NCBI RefSeq assembly: GCF_026619435.1
Contig: NZ_JAOVZQ010000001.1
Coordinates: forward strand, 3,851,501-3,915,500
Source: Hoeflea ulvae
Lineage (GTDB): Bacteria > Pseudomonadota > Alphaproteobacteria > Rhizobiales > Rhizobiaceae
Reading direction: 5' to 3'
Length of the DNA: 64,000 bases
This document shows, in pieces, positions 8,616-17,147 of this stretch. Position 1 is the stretch's first letter. Every line of letters starts with the position of its first letter. The translations under genes and the position numbers were made by a program. The notes under the pieces were generated by a model. The model was not told where the DNA came from. It searched no databases and worked only from the letters and a program-made list of their open reading frames with translations.

Positions 8616-9626
8616 ATGACACGATACAAAGCCCTTGCCCTGACATCCGCCCTCATCGCGGGCATGGCTGCCGCGAGCACGGCGGCTTCGGCCCAGACGG
8701 AAACCGACACCATCTCCCGGATCTCCGCATTCTTCCAGGGTGCCGATCTGCGCGGCGCGCCGGAAATCGTCGACTGCACGCTTTCGGGCGGAGCCCGGAC
8801 CAGGTGCGTCTTGATCACTCTCAAGGCCGAGCCGAAAGGCTACACACCCGGCCCCTGGTGTCCGGGCAATATTTCCGACGGTGCCGAGGCCGGCGGCATC
8901 TGGCTCAAGGATGGCGAGGTGCACGATGTTGACGGCAGCTTCATCAAGAATCTTGCCGAACTTTATGGCGACACCGAATGGCAGCTCTACGATCCCGACA
9001 CGGGCGACATCCGCTTCACCGGCACCTTGCAGGCCTGCGAGGCCGCCGCACGCCCCGATGTCGATCCGGCCTATCAGAACTATTGCGTCCAGTGCCTGCC
9101 GGAATACATGCCCGAAAATGCGACCGTGACCTTTGTCATCCCGCTGGAACCGCAGCCCGCGGGCCGGCCGCAGCCGACACATTTCTCCGGGTCCGGCATC
9201 GCCTATAACGGCATCCGGCTCGATGGCCCGGCTCCGCTCGACGCGATCCTCGCCGCCCACACCATCGCGCCCTTTGATGATTGCGGCGGTCACGTCAACA
9301 CCCATGTCGGGTATCACTACCACGCGGTCACAGACTGCCTCAAGCAGGCGCCAGCCACATTCGGCCCGGTTCCCGCCGAGCATGGCACCCAGATCGGCAT
9401 CGCCATGGATGGCTACCAGATCTTTCCGCATCTGATGGTGGCGGGCACCGAACCCGACGATCTCGACAGCTGCAATGGCCACGAAAGCGAAGATGGCAGC
9501 TATCATTACCATGCCGGCGCGGCCGGTTCGAACGCCATTCTGGGGTGCCTGACCGCCCAGGCCGGCTGCGTGTTTGAAGCCGGCACGGCCACCTGCGATG
9601 CATCGAAACCTCCGCCGCGCCCGTGA
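8616..9626 (+). CDS. Secreted YHYH-domain protein (2), with two YHYH motifs
   Basis: A 336-aa protein with a Sec signal (about residues 1-26, ending AASAQ). It contains two motif copies: HVNTHVGYHYH (YHYH at 233-236) and SYHYHAG (296-299), with GIAMDGYQIFPH between, matching the GFAADGFPVFG block of the neighbour at 6980. Twelve Cys residues suggest a disulfide-rich periplasmic fold. The N-terminal half (about residues 30-190) has no match I recognise. It overlaps the following membrane-protein frame at GTGA and is divergent from marR. Function unknown; a metal-dependent or surface role is inferred from the His motifs. Confidence 0.82.
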   Translation: MTRYKALALTSALIAGMAAASTAASAQTETDTISRISAFFQGADLRGAPEIVDCTLSGGARTRCVLITLKAEPKGYTPGPWCPGNISDGAEAGGIWLKDGEVHDVDGSFIKNLAELYGDTEWQLYDPDTGDIRFTGTLQACEAAARPDVDPAYQNYCVQCLPEYMPENATVTFVIPLEPQPAGRPQPTHFSGSGIAYNGIRLDGPAPLDAILAAHTIAPFDDCGGHVNTHVGYHYHAVTDCLKQAPATFGPVPAEHGTQIGIAMDGYQIFPHLMVAGTEPDDLDSCNGHESEDGSYHYHAGAAGSNAILGCLTAQAGCVFEAGTATCDASKPPPRP

Positions 9627-9640
9627 AAGGACTGACGGTG

Positions 9641-10390
9641 ATGGGCAAGACGCGTGCGGGATGGCTTGGTTTCATGCAAGCCGACGGCACGGCCTATCCG
9701 GCCGTGACCATGGCCTTCACATTGCTCAGCGTCGCCGGCCTGTGGTCGGCCTCGAGCTACGGCTATTACGCCCTCGTCAACGCGCTGGGACTGGAAAGCG
9801 GCTACAATGATGCGCCGGGCCTGTTCGCCGCCTATTACCTGATCTGGTCCGGACTGGCCGTGTTGTGGTTCCGCCGGGTGCTTGCCGACAGCCTGGTGCG
9901 CCACAGGATCCTCGCCCATATCAGGGCGATGGCGCCGGTCATGCTCGGATTTGCCATTTTCGTCGCCGTCATCCTGCCCACCCTGCCGCCGGTCTCGGTC
10001 TGGCGGGCGCCCAGCGATCCGCCCGAATTCATGTTCGCGTCCGGCTGGTACTATCTGCCAAAGTCGACCGACATCCTGTTCCAGCAGGTTCTGGTGGCCT
10101 CGATGATCTTCACGGCCTCGCGGTTGAAATTCCCGATGCCGGTCATCGCCATCGGCATGGGGCTGATGTTCGGTGGCTTCCATATCCTGCTGGCACTGGA
10201 TGGTTTCACGCCGCTCTACGTGACGCGCTTCACCCTGGCGGCAACATTGTTCGGTCTTGTCGTGCCCTATCTGTATCTGCGCATGAAGCATGGCTTCCGC
10301 TGGGCCTATGGCCTGCACTGGTCATTCTATGCTCTCGATGCAGCCATCACGCATTTTGTTCTGGCTGTCCCGCGCTGGGCGATACCCTGA
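9641..10390 (+). CDS. Polytopic membrane protein of unknown function in the YHYH locus
   Basis: A 249-aa protein with about seven hydrophobic segments (for example TMAFTLLSVAGLW, VMLGFAIFVAVILP, MPVIAIGMGLMFGGFHILLA, FTLAATLFGLVVPYLYL). The ATG at 9641 is preceded by AAAGGA at proper spacing. A GTG at 9623 overlapping the YHYH stop would add six residues and couple translation. I do not recognise the family. Its tight link to the upstream YHYH gene suggests the two products work together at the inner membrane. Confidence 0.7.
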   Translation: MGKTRAGWLGFMQADGTAYPAVTMAFTLLSVAGLWSASSYGYYALVNALGLESGYNDAPGLFAAYYLIWSGLAVLWFRRVLADSLVRHRILAHIRAMAPVMLGFAIFVAVILPTLPPVSVWRAPSDPPEFMFASGWYYLPKSTDILFQQVLVASMIFTASRLKFPMPVIAIGMGLMFGGFHILLALDGFTPLYVTRFTLAATLFGLVVPYLYLRMKHGFRWAYGLHWSFYALDAAITHFVLAVPRWAIP

Positions 10391-10467
10391 CGCCATTCCG
10401 ATCGCAAGGGCTGACGAGAGGCGCACCCCGCGAGCCTGTCCCGGGCCCCCGCATCACATCTCAAGCA

Positions 10468-10590
10468 GCCATAGGGATGCTGCCTGATGCCGAACATCAT
10501 CTTGAGCTCGTTGATCTGCTTGCGCGCGGTGAGGAGGACGCGGGTTAAGCGGAGGTGGCTTTCGGAGAGGAGTAACGGTTTTCTCAACTG
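10468..10590 (-). pseudogene. Truncated second copy of the methyltransferase 3' end
   Basis: Read on the minus strand, this stretch encodes KPLLLSESHLRLTRVLLTA followed by RKQINELKMMFGIRQH, closely matching the last 45 or so residues of the methyltransferase at 11777-12955 (NNLIVAESDLRSARDPDTV then RRQISELKTMFGIRQH). A 21-base block (10477-10497) is identical to 11804-11824. No start or N-terminal part is present, so it is a remnant. Both copies are in the same orientation and flank the flagellin gene. Confidence 0.75.
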
Positions 10591-10823
10591 GCTCAATCGG
10601 CCTGCGTGCCGGCAACGGTCTCGTTGCTGCTGTCGACACTGGCGGTCTCATGCGTGATGGCGCAAACGGCAGGAAAATTTCGCGGTAACCCGCCTCGGCC
10701 GAAACAACTTTTGGTTTTATCTCGTCAACTCCTCACCAAGAATTCAGGGATAGTTAAGGGTTGGCGCCATACACTTTGCGGTAGAAATTTGAATACATTT
10801 TTTCAACTTGAAACCCGTGTCCG
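10591..10823 (+). other. Region upstream of the flagellin gene
   Basis: Between the methyltransferase remnant and the flagellin start I see no convincing coding frame. The last 150 bases are AT-richer than the surroundings and must hold the flagellin promoter and 5' UTR, but no clear sigma-factor motif or strong ribosome site stands out. Confidence 0.4.
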
Positions 10824-11756
10824 ATGTTCAGCATTCGCACAAACCATTCCGCCATGAGTGCGCTTGCCACGCTGCGGCAGATCAACGCCCAGATGGAAAC
10901 CACGATGCAGCGCATCTCGACCGGGTTGCGGGTCAACGATGCGTCGGACAATGCCGCCTACTGGTCGATCGCAACCACCTTGCGGTCGGACCTCAAGGCC
11001 AAGAGCGCCGTTGTCGACGCGCTGGGCCTGTCTCGCGCCATGACGGATATTGCCTCGGCCGGCATGAGCCAGGCGGTCGACATCGCCGGCGAAATCAAGG
11101 CCAAGCTGGTCCTTGCAAGCGAACCCGGAGTGGACAAGACAAAGATCAACAAGGAACTCGATGAGCTCAAGGCGCAGCTTCGCAATGTTGCGCAAAGCTC
11201 GTCCTTCAATGGCCAGAACTGGCTTTACGGCTCGCCCGGGATCGTCTCCATGCCGGCCTCGACCAAGGACTATGGCGGCTTTGTCAGTGTCGGCTATATC
11301 GAGGTGGACAAAAGCGAGACAACACTGATCGATCCCGCTGACGACAGCAACGGAATTCTGACAGTGGACAGGGATGTCACCACGGCGGGCGGCTCTGCCG
11401 AAACATTCTACCTGCTCGGCTCGGGAACATCGGGAACTGCAAAACAGATCACGCTCGACGCCAACACCACCGCCGATGAGTTGAGCGGCATGGTCCAGGC
11501 CATGGACGACATGGAAAAGGATCTGATCGATGCCAATGCCATGCTTGGGATCAAGGCAAATGGCATCGAAAGGCAGGAAGCCTTCACCAGGAAGCTGATT
11601 GAAGTGTCGAAGAAAGCGCTCGGTCGTCTGGTGGATGCGGATATGGCCGAGGAATCAACCCGGCTCAAAGCCCTGCAGGTGCAACAGCAGCTGGCGATCC
11701 AGGCGCTGTCTATTGCCAATTTCCAACCCAACATGATCCTGCAACTGTTCAGATAA
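10824..11756 (+). CDS. Flagellin
   Basis: A 310-aa filament subunit, exported through the flagellar type III apparatus. The N-terminal D0/D1 helices (TNHSAMSALATLRQINAQME, then the RISTGLRVNDASDNAAYWSI region) and the C-terminal helices (ALQVQQQLAIQALSIAN, ending LQLFR) match rhizobial flagellins; the middle domain is short and variable. No other flagellar gene is in the window, so this is an outlying copy. It sits between two copies of a methyltransferase tail, suggesting arrival or rearrangement by recombination. A weak ribosome site precedes the ATG. Whether it is expressed or assembled alongside main flagellins cannot be told. Confidence 0.92.
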   Translation: MFSIRTNHSAMSALATLRQINAQMETTMQRISTGLRVNDASDNAAYWSIATTLRSDLKAKSAVVDALGLSRAMTDIASAGMSQAVDIAGEIKAKLVLASEPGVDKTKINKELDELKAQLRNVAQSSSFNGQNWLYGSPGIVSMPASTKDYGGFVSVGYIEVDKSETTLIDPADDSNGILTVDRDVTTAGGSAETFYLLGSGTSGTAKQITLDANTTADELSGMVQAMDDMEKDLIDANAMLGIKANGIERQEAFTRKLIEVSKKALGRLVDADMAEESTRLKALQVQQQLAIQALSIANFQPNMILQLFR

Positions 11757-11776
11757 CGCGGCAGACCGCAGCACCA

Positions 11777-12955
11777 TCACGCCTCGAGCAGGCCTTCGAG
11801 ATAATGCTGCCTGATGCCGAACATGGTTTTGAGCTCGGAGATCTGCCTGCGCACGGTGTCGGGATCGCGGGCTGAGCGCAGGTCGGATTCGGCGACGATC
11901 AGATTGTTTTTTGGCGTGTGTGCGTCGGAGACGAATTCGAACACCTTGGTGCGGTAGCCGTGAAGTTCGAGCAGCAGCGCGCGCAGCGTGTCGGTGAGCA
12001 TTTCGGCCTGCCGCTCGACGAAGATGCCGTGGCGCAGCAGCGGGTTGAGCCGCTGGTCGGGATGGCCGTCGGCCATCTGCCGGCGGATCTGCTTGTGGCA
12101 GCACGGCGCCACCGCGATCAGCGCCGCCCCTGCACGGATGCCCTTGAAGATGGCATCATCGGTGGCGGTATCGCAGGCATGCAGCGCAATCACCGCATTG
12201 GCACCGCTGGCGTCGAAATCCATGATGGTGCCGGTCTCAAAACTCAGGCCCCCAAAACCTGATTTCCGCGCCGTGGCATTGCCGTCATTCACCAGTTGCT
12301 CACGCATCTCGACGCCGACAATGCGCACCGGGTGGGAGACGACCGTGGCGAGATAGTCATAGAGCGCGAAATCGAGATAGCCCTTGCCCGCACCCATGTC
12401 GACGATCAGCGGACTCTCCACTTTAAGCGCCTGAATCAAAGGCGCAAAGATTTCCACCATCTTGTTGATTTGACGGAACTTGTCCTGGGCGTTGTGGCGC
12501 ACGGCGCCGTCCTTGCCGGTGATGCCGAGCGCCTTGAGCCAGGGCTTGTCGGTGGCGGCCAGCGGCCGGTTCTTGGTGCGGTTGTGATCGGTCGAGGGTG
12601 CGGCGCGGCCACTCACCTCGGTGCGCTTGAGCTTGGTCCTGGCGCCGTGGCGCTCGAAATCCAGGTCGAAATCGGTGGTCGCCAACTGGGCGCTGCCAAA
12701 GCTTTCGCTCAAGGCTGTACGCAGCAGATCCAGCGCCTCGGCTTCGAAGTAATTCTTGATGGTGTCGCGGGTCTTGTAGCGCCAGGTGAAGGAGTATTTG
12801 TCACCGGCCTTGACCGTGATCTTCTTGATCTCGGCCAGCTTCAGATCCGGCTCGGTGCCGTGATAGCCGCCGAGCTTGAGACGGACCAGGGCGCCGCTCT
12901 GGAACGCGGTCCTGGTGGCGCTCAACAGCTCTTCGAGATGATCGGGAGTGGTCAA
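11777..12955 (-). CDS. SAM-dependent methyltransferase-like protein (Methyltransf_32 type)
   Basis: A 392-aa protein. The C-terminal half has a class I methyltransferase fold: IVDMGAGKGYLDFALYDYL (SAM-binding glycine motif), VGVEMREQLV, and a VIALHACDTATDDAI-APCCHKQ region like the METTL25/RRNAD1 group. The N-terminal 150 residues carry no domain I recognise. I place the start at the TTG at 12955, preceded by AAGGAA, since the frame upstream of it reads as non-coding; an ATG at 13102 is possible. The substrate is unknown; related proteins modify RNA or protein. A second, truncated copy of its 3' end lies at 10468-10590. Confidence 0.78.
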   Translation of the reverse strand: MTTPDHLEELLSATRTAFQSGALVRLKLGGYHGTEPDLKLAEIKKITVKAGDKYSFTWRYKTRDTIKNYFEAEALDLLRTALSESFGSAQLATTDFDLDFERHGARTKLKRTEVSGRAAPSTDHNRTKNRPLAATDKPWLKALGITGKDGAVRHNAQDKFRQINKMVEIFAPLIQALKVESPLIVDMGAGKGYLDFALYDYLATVVSHPVRIVGVEMREQLVNDGNATARKSGFGGLSFETGTIMDFDASGANAVIALHACDTATDDAIFKGIRAGAALIAVAPCCHKQIRRQMADGHPDQRLNPLLRHGIFVERQAEMLTDTLRALLLELHGYRTKVFEFVSDAHTPKNNLIVAESDLRSARDPDTVRRQISELKTMFGIRQHYLEGLLEA

Positions 12956-13156
12956 TGGTATTCCTTCGGGGTCAGAAATCGGCGTGCCGGCAAAGTTCGT
13001 GCCCGGCGAAGCTCCTTCTACGCTCCCGGGCGGAAGATGCAAATTGGCATTTCGACCAGCGGACGGCCGGGTTCGCTGTGCCCGTCGGCAAAACGGGTCC
13101 ACGCTGGCAGCATGGACCCGAAATTATTTCGATCAGGCGGTAGTACCCGTGAAGGC

Positions 13157-13939
13157 TCAGCCCAGACCACCATTGTACCAGTCATGCAGCTTGACCTCGG
13201 TCGCGCTGCCGGCGTCGCTCAGCAGCTTGGCGAAGACCTGCGGGTCCTGGGTGCCGCCATCGCGGCCGCGATAGTGGTAGGGGATTGCCATGGCCGGGGC
13301 GAATTCCGCCACCGCGTCGGCGGCCTGTTCGGCGTCCATCGTGAAGGGCAGGTTCATGCAGACAAAGGCGAGATCGATATTTTCCAGCGCGCGCATTTCC
13401 GGCGTGCCTTCGGTGTCGCCGGAGATATAGACGCGGGTCCCGTCAATCGTCAGAATGAAGCCGACATCGCCGCGCTCCTTCGGGTGAAAATCCTGCCTGT
13501 CTGCAGACGTGTTGTAGGCCGCAATCGCCGCGATCGGGATGCCGAGCATTTCGGCAGATCCGCCCGGAGCAATGACCTCGGTGCGCGCCTGCAGGGCCTC
13601 GGGCATCATGCCCTTCACATCGGCATTGGTCAGGATCGGCGTGTCAGCAAGGGCAGCCAGAAGATCGGCATTGTAATGATCACCATGGCGGTGGGTGATC
13701 AGGATCAGGTCCGGCTTGGGCAGCGCCTCATACAGTCCGGCCTCGCCGACCGGGTCGACATAGAGAGTTCCTGCCGGAGTCTCCATGACAAAGGAGGCGT
13801 GCTCGACCGGGTGGATGACGATCTTGCCGTCCATCAGGTTGAAGCTCGCGGCATGCGCGGCCGCAAAGCCGAGCGATGGCAGCAGCGTGACGGCGCCGGC
13901 AGTGGCGGCGCCAACAATAAAGGTGCGTCTGGTGGTCAT
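13157..13939 (-). CDS. Tat-exported MBL-fold metallo-hydrolase
   Basis: A 260-aa protein. It opens MTTRRTFIVGAATAG, a twin-arginine signal, so it is likely periplasmic. The metallo-beta-lactamase fold is shown by THRHGDHYNAD (first zinc-ligand block), ISGDTEGTPE (bridging Asp) and a C-terminal PYHYRG His. It resembles UlaG-like hydrolases in overall plan. A GAGGGAGA ribosome site fits the ATG at 13939; an upstream in-frame ATG at 13960 is less likely. Substrate unknown. Confidence 0.87.
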   Translation of the reverse strand: MTTRRTFIVGAATAGAVTLLPSLGFAAAHAASFNLMDGKIVIHPVEHASFVMETPAGTLYVDPVGEAGLYEALPKPDLILITHRHGDHYNADLLAALADTPILTNADVKGMMPEALQARTEVIAPGGSAEMLGIPIAAIAAYNTSADRQDFHPKERGDVGFILTIDGTRVYISGDTEGTPEMRALENIDLAFVCMNLPFTMDAEQAADAVAEFAPAMAIPYHYRGRDGGTQDPQVFAKLLSDAGSATEVKLHDWYNGGLG

Positions 13940-14029
13940 GGCAATCTCCCTCAGCATCATTCGGTTGATCGTTTTCGTGATGTCTGGATCATAGCAGATG
14001 CTTCACCGCACCGGAAATTCAAGAGGGCT

Positions 14030-14716
14030 TCAGCGCAAAATCCGGACCCAGCGCGCCAGATTGAGCAGGCTCATCAGCGCACCGGCGATATAGGTGAGTG
14101 CTGCAGCCTTGAGCACGCTGCGCGCGCCGGCAAGGTCCTGATCGCCGAGATAGCCGCCCTCGCGCAGGATCGGCAGCGCTTTGTTGAAGCTCGCGTCATA
14201 TTCGACCGGCAGCGTCACCAGATGCACGACAATGCGGATCGCCAGCAGGCCGATGCCGATCACCGCCATGCCGAGCATGGCCGCCGGCGCCCGCAGCAGG
14301 ATCGCCAGCACCGGGGCGGCAATGAAGAACACTGAAGCGATCCGGTCGGTGACCATGGCGATGCGGACCAGCGACTGGCGCAGCGCCAGCCCGCCTTCGC
14401 CGCGATGGTGTTGCAGCGCGTGGCCGACCTCGTGGGCTGCGACTGCCACGGCGGTCAGGCTCGACGCATCGTAATTGGCCTTCGACAGCCGCACCATGCG
14501 GGTCTCCGGGTCGTAATGATCGCCCGCCTCGGTGGCCTCGACGCCGACGCCCTTGAGATCGAACCGCTCGACCAGATGCTGCGCCATCTCGCCACCGGTG
14601 CCGGGAAAATCCGGCCGGTGCGCGCCGTGGCGGCGCATGGTGTGGCCGACCCAGTATTGCGGGCCATAGATGGCGGCCAGCAGCACGAGGACGCCGATTA
14701 TTCCCGGGAACGCCAT
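14030..14716 (-). CDS. Membrane-bound neutral zinc metallopeptidase (YugP-like)
   Basis: A 228-aa membrane protein. A first hydrophobic helix (GIIGVLVLLAAIYGP) is followed by the HEVGH zinc-binding motif in AVAAHEVGHALQHH, then two or three helices (about residues 120-165 and the C-terminus) and DASFNKALP. This arrangement is typical of the Zn_peptidase_2 family. Length is normal. It is divergent from the gamma-glutamyltransferase gene. Its substrate is unknown; membrane protein turnover is a guess. Confidence 0.88.
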   Translation of the reverse strand: MAFPGIIGVLVLLAAIYGPQYWVGHTMRRHGAHRPDFPGTGGEMAQHLVERFDLKGVGVEATEAGDHYDPETRMVRLSKANYDASSLTAVAVAAHEVGHALQHHRGEGGLALRQSLVRIAMVTDRIASVFFIAAPVLAILLRAPAAMLGMAVIGIGLLAIRIVVHLVTLPVEYDASFNKALPILREGGYLGDQDLAGARSVLKAAALTYIAGALMSLLNLARWVRILR

Positions 14717-14960
14717 GGTCAGCCTTGGTCAGAGCGAGGTTGCATCATCAGCCTTACATAGGGTGCGAAGCCCGGCCGATAAAGGGCACCCATGCGGAGG
14801 GCCACGGCGGCCGCAGCCGCACAATGCAGATCTGCACCACCGGCCAGGCTGCAATTGCGGGTTGACGCCGAGGCCGATGTGGCTTTCGATGAGGACATGT
14901 CTTGGCCAAGCGCCGCGAGACCTGGTCCGCAGCGCTGACAGTCTTGAAAGGACCTCCCCG

Positions 14961-16694
14961 ATGATCCGTCCCCTCGCCGCTCTCGCCTCCGCCGCCCTGT
15001 TTGCTCTCGCACCAGCTGCCGCCCATGCCCAGGAAGCGGCGATCTACAGCTCGATGGATGCGGTGCATCCGGTCTGGGCGAAAGAGGCCATGGTCTCGGT
15101 GCAGGAGGCGGTCGCAGCCGAAGTCGGGCTGCAGGTGTTGAGAGACGGCGGCAATGCGGTGGATGCAGGCGTCGCCGTGGCGCTGGCGCTGGCTGTCACC
15201 CTGCCCCGTGCAGGAAATCTGGGCGGCGGCGGCTTCATGCTGGTGCATGACGCCGAGTCCGGCGAGACCAAAGCCATCGACTATCGCGAGATGGCCCCGG
15301 CGAGTGCCACCCGCGACATGTATCTCGACGCCGACGGCAATGCCGACAGCAATCTGTCGCGCTTTCATGGTCTCGCCGTCGGCGTGCCCGGCACCGTCGC
15401 CGGCATGCAACTGGCTCTCGAGACCTACGGCACGATGACGCTGGCTGAGGCCGCAGCCCCGGCGATCAGGCTGGCCGAGAGCGGCATTGTGGTCACGGCC
15501 GATCTGGCCGACAGCCTCAAGGCGCTGGAGAAGCGGCTCAAGACCTGGCCGGCCTCGGCGGCGATCTTCTACAAGGAAGATGGCAGCTTCTACGAACCCG
15601 GCGACGTCATCAAACAGCCGGATCTGGCCGCAACGTTGAAAAAGATCGCGGCGGAAGGCCCCGATGGTTTCTACAAGGGTGAAGTGGCGGAGAAGATCGC
15701 AGCGTCCGTACAGGAAGCCGGTGGATCGATGACGGTAGAGGATCTGGCGAACTACAAGGCGGTCATCCGCGAGCCGGTCAGCGGCAGCTATCGCGGCCAC
15801 GAGATCGTCTCGATGCCGCCGCCAAGCTCGGGCGGCACCCACATCATCCAGATCCTCAATGTGATGGAAGGCTATCCGGTCGGCTATCTCGGGCACAATT
15901 CATCTGACACCATCCATCTGATGGCGGAAGCGATGAAGCGCGCCTATGCCGACCGCTCGAAATATCTCGGCGATCCGGATTTTGCCGATGTGCCGGTAAA
16001 GGCCCTGACCTCAAAGGCCTATGCGGCAAAAATCCGCGACGGCATCAGCCTCAACCGCGCCACGCCGTCGGACACGATTCTGCCGGGCACGCTGGCGCCC
16101 TATGAGAGCGACCAGACCACGCATTTCTCGATCGTGGACAAGGACGGCAACGCGGTGTCCAACACCTACACGTTGAACTTCTCCTATGGTTCGGGCATGA
16201 CCGCGGCGGGCACCGGCGTGCTGCTCAACAACGAGATGGATGATTTTTCCGCCAAGCCCGGCGTGCCCAACGCCTATGGCCTGATCGGCGGCGACGCCAA
16301 TGCGGTGGAGCCCGGCAAGCGGCCGTTGTCGTCGATGAGCCCGACAATCGTGCTGAAAGACGGCAAGCCGTTCCTGGTCACCGGAAGCCCCGGCGGCTCG
16401 CGCATCATCACCACCACGCTGCAGGTGATCTCCAACATGATCGATCACGGAATGAACGTCGCCGAAGCCACCAACGCCGCGCGCATCCACCACCAGTGGC
16501 TCCCGGATGAAATCCGCGTCGAGGATGGCGGCCTGAGCCGCGACACGGTGGCCGCACTTGAGGCCAAGGGCCACATGATTGCAGTGGGAAGCGTCATGGG
16601 CTCGACCCAGTCGATCCATGTCGACGCCGACAAGGGCCTGCTGCTGGGGGCATCGGATCCGCGCCGGACGGGATCGGCGACGGTGGGGTATTGA
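14961..16694 (+). CDS. ggt: Gamma-glutamyltransferase
   Basis: A 577-aa periplasmic Ntn hydrolase that cleaves or transfers the gamma-glutamyl group of glutathione. The Sec signal (MIRPLAALASAALFALAPAA) is followed by the large-subunit sequence. The autoprocessing site is in ESDQTTHFSIVD, where T386 should become the N-terminal nucleophile of the small subunit. Downstream GKRPLSSMSPT and TGSPGGSRI are family signatures. The frame extends upstream to 14670 but the ATG at 14961 starts the signal peptide. It is monocistronic, with an IS remnant and palindromes downstream. Confidence 0.95.
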   Translation: MIRPLAALASAALFALAPAAAHAQEAAIYSSMDAVHPVWAKEAMVSVQEAVAAEVGLQVLRDGGNAVDAGVAVALALAVTLPRAGNLGGGGFMLVHDAESGETKAIDYREMAPASATRDMYLDADGNADSNLSRFHGLAVGVPGTVAGMQLALETYGTMTLAEAAAPAIRLAESGIVVTADLADSLKALEKRLKTWPASAAIFYKEDGSFYEPGDVIKQPDLAATLKKIAAEGPDGFYKGEVAEKIAASVQEAGGSMTVEDLANYKAVIREPVSGSYRGHEIVSMPPPSSGGTHIIQILNVMEGYPVGYLGHNSSDTIHLMAEAMKRAYADRSKYLGDPDFADVPVKALTSKAYAAKIRDGISLNRATPSDTILPGTLAPYESDQTTHFSIVDKDGNAVSNTYTLNFSYGSGMTAAGTGVLLNNEMDDFSAKPGVPNAYGLIGGDANAVEPGKRPLSSMSPTIVLKDGKPFLVTGSPGGSRIITTTLQVISNMIDHGMNVAEATNAARIHHQWLPDEIRVEDGGLSRDTVAALEAKGHMIAVGSVMGSTQSIHVDADKGLLLGASDPRRTGSATVGY

Positions 16695-16743
16695 GGGGCG
16701 GAAGCGACAAGCACTCAGGGGACAGCGACTGTCTTGGTTCAGG

Positions 16744-16856
16744 TTACGACATTTGTGCGTTTGTACCCCTCCATGGCTGGCCTGACTTGCACATCTGATT
16801 GAGGATGATGAGCATTTTCCGGATGACGGCGATGAGGACGACCTTGCCCGCCTTTC
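16744..16856 (-). pseudogene. IS110-family transposase C-terminal remnant
   Basis: On the minus strand about 37 codons read WRKAGKVVLIAVIRKMLIIL and then NQMCKSGQPW to a stop at 16744, the characteristic end of IS110-family transposases. Upstream the frame meets a stop, and no RuvC-like N-terminal domain remains. It is distinct from the intact IS1111-type element at 38761. Confidence 0.7.
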
Positions 16857-16902
16857 GCCATCATCCGCCGCTCTCTCCTGTCGTCAACCTCGGCCTCCTC
16901 AT

Positions 16903-16997
16903 TTCGTCATCCTCGGCCTCCGAGCCGAGGATCCAAGCCCAAACCACATTGCGTCCCGGCTTGGTTTTGGATCCTCGGGTCAAGCCCGAGGATGACG
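16903..16997. repeat. Composite intergenic palindrome (cloverleaf-like)
   Basis: The outer arms CGTCATCCTCGG and CCGAGGATGACG pair with each other. Inside are GGATCCAA/TTGGATCC arms and two small hairpins, CCTCGG...CCGAGG and TCCTCGGG...CCCGAGGA. The sequence resembles the dispersed ATCCTCGGGTCAAGCCCGAG palindromes common between genes in alphaproteobacteria. It probably has no coding role and may fold in RNA downstream of ggt. Confidence 0.7.
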
Positions 16998-17070
16998 ACG
17001 TGGGGGCGTTTCATGACGGAAATACGATGACTGAATCAGGGCCATGATGCTCGAAAGCCTTTGAAATTTC

Positions 17071-17138
17071 GGGGACGGTTTACGTTGCGCCGTTACCGCA
17101 CCTGCCAGCCGACACATGGCGAAAAGTAAACCGTCCCC
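17071..17138. repeat. REP-like inverted repeat with GGGGACGGTTTAC ends
   Basis: The arms GGGGACGGTTTACGTTGCGCC (17071-17091) and its near-complement (17118-17138) face each other across 26 bases. GGGGACGGTTTAC ends are typical of REP sequences mobilised by REP-associated tyrosine transposases. The enzyme is not in this window. It ends 10 bases before the lysR stop, so it may act as a terminator for that gene. Confidence 0.6.
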
Positions 17139-17147
17139 GTCTTCCCC

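Noticed and set aside
12296..14335. Long open frame of 679 codons on the plus strand
   Set aside because: It runs antisense through the methyltransferase, the metallo-hydrolase and the zinc peptidase, all with clear motifs; no domain is seen in the plus frame.
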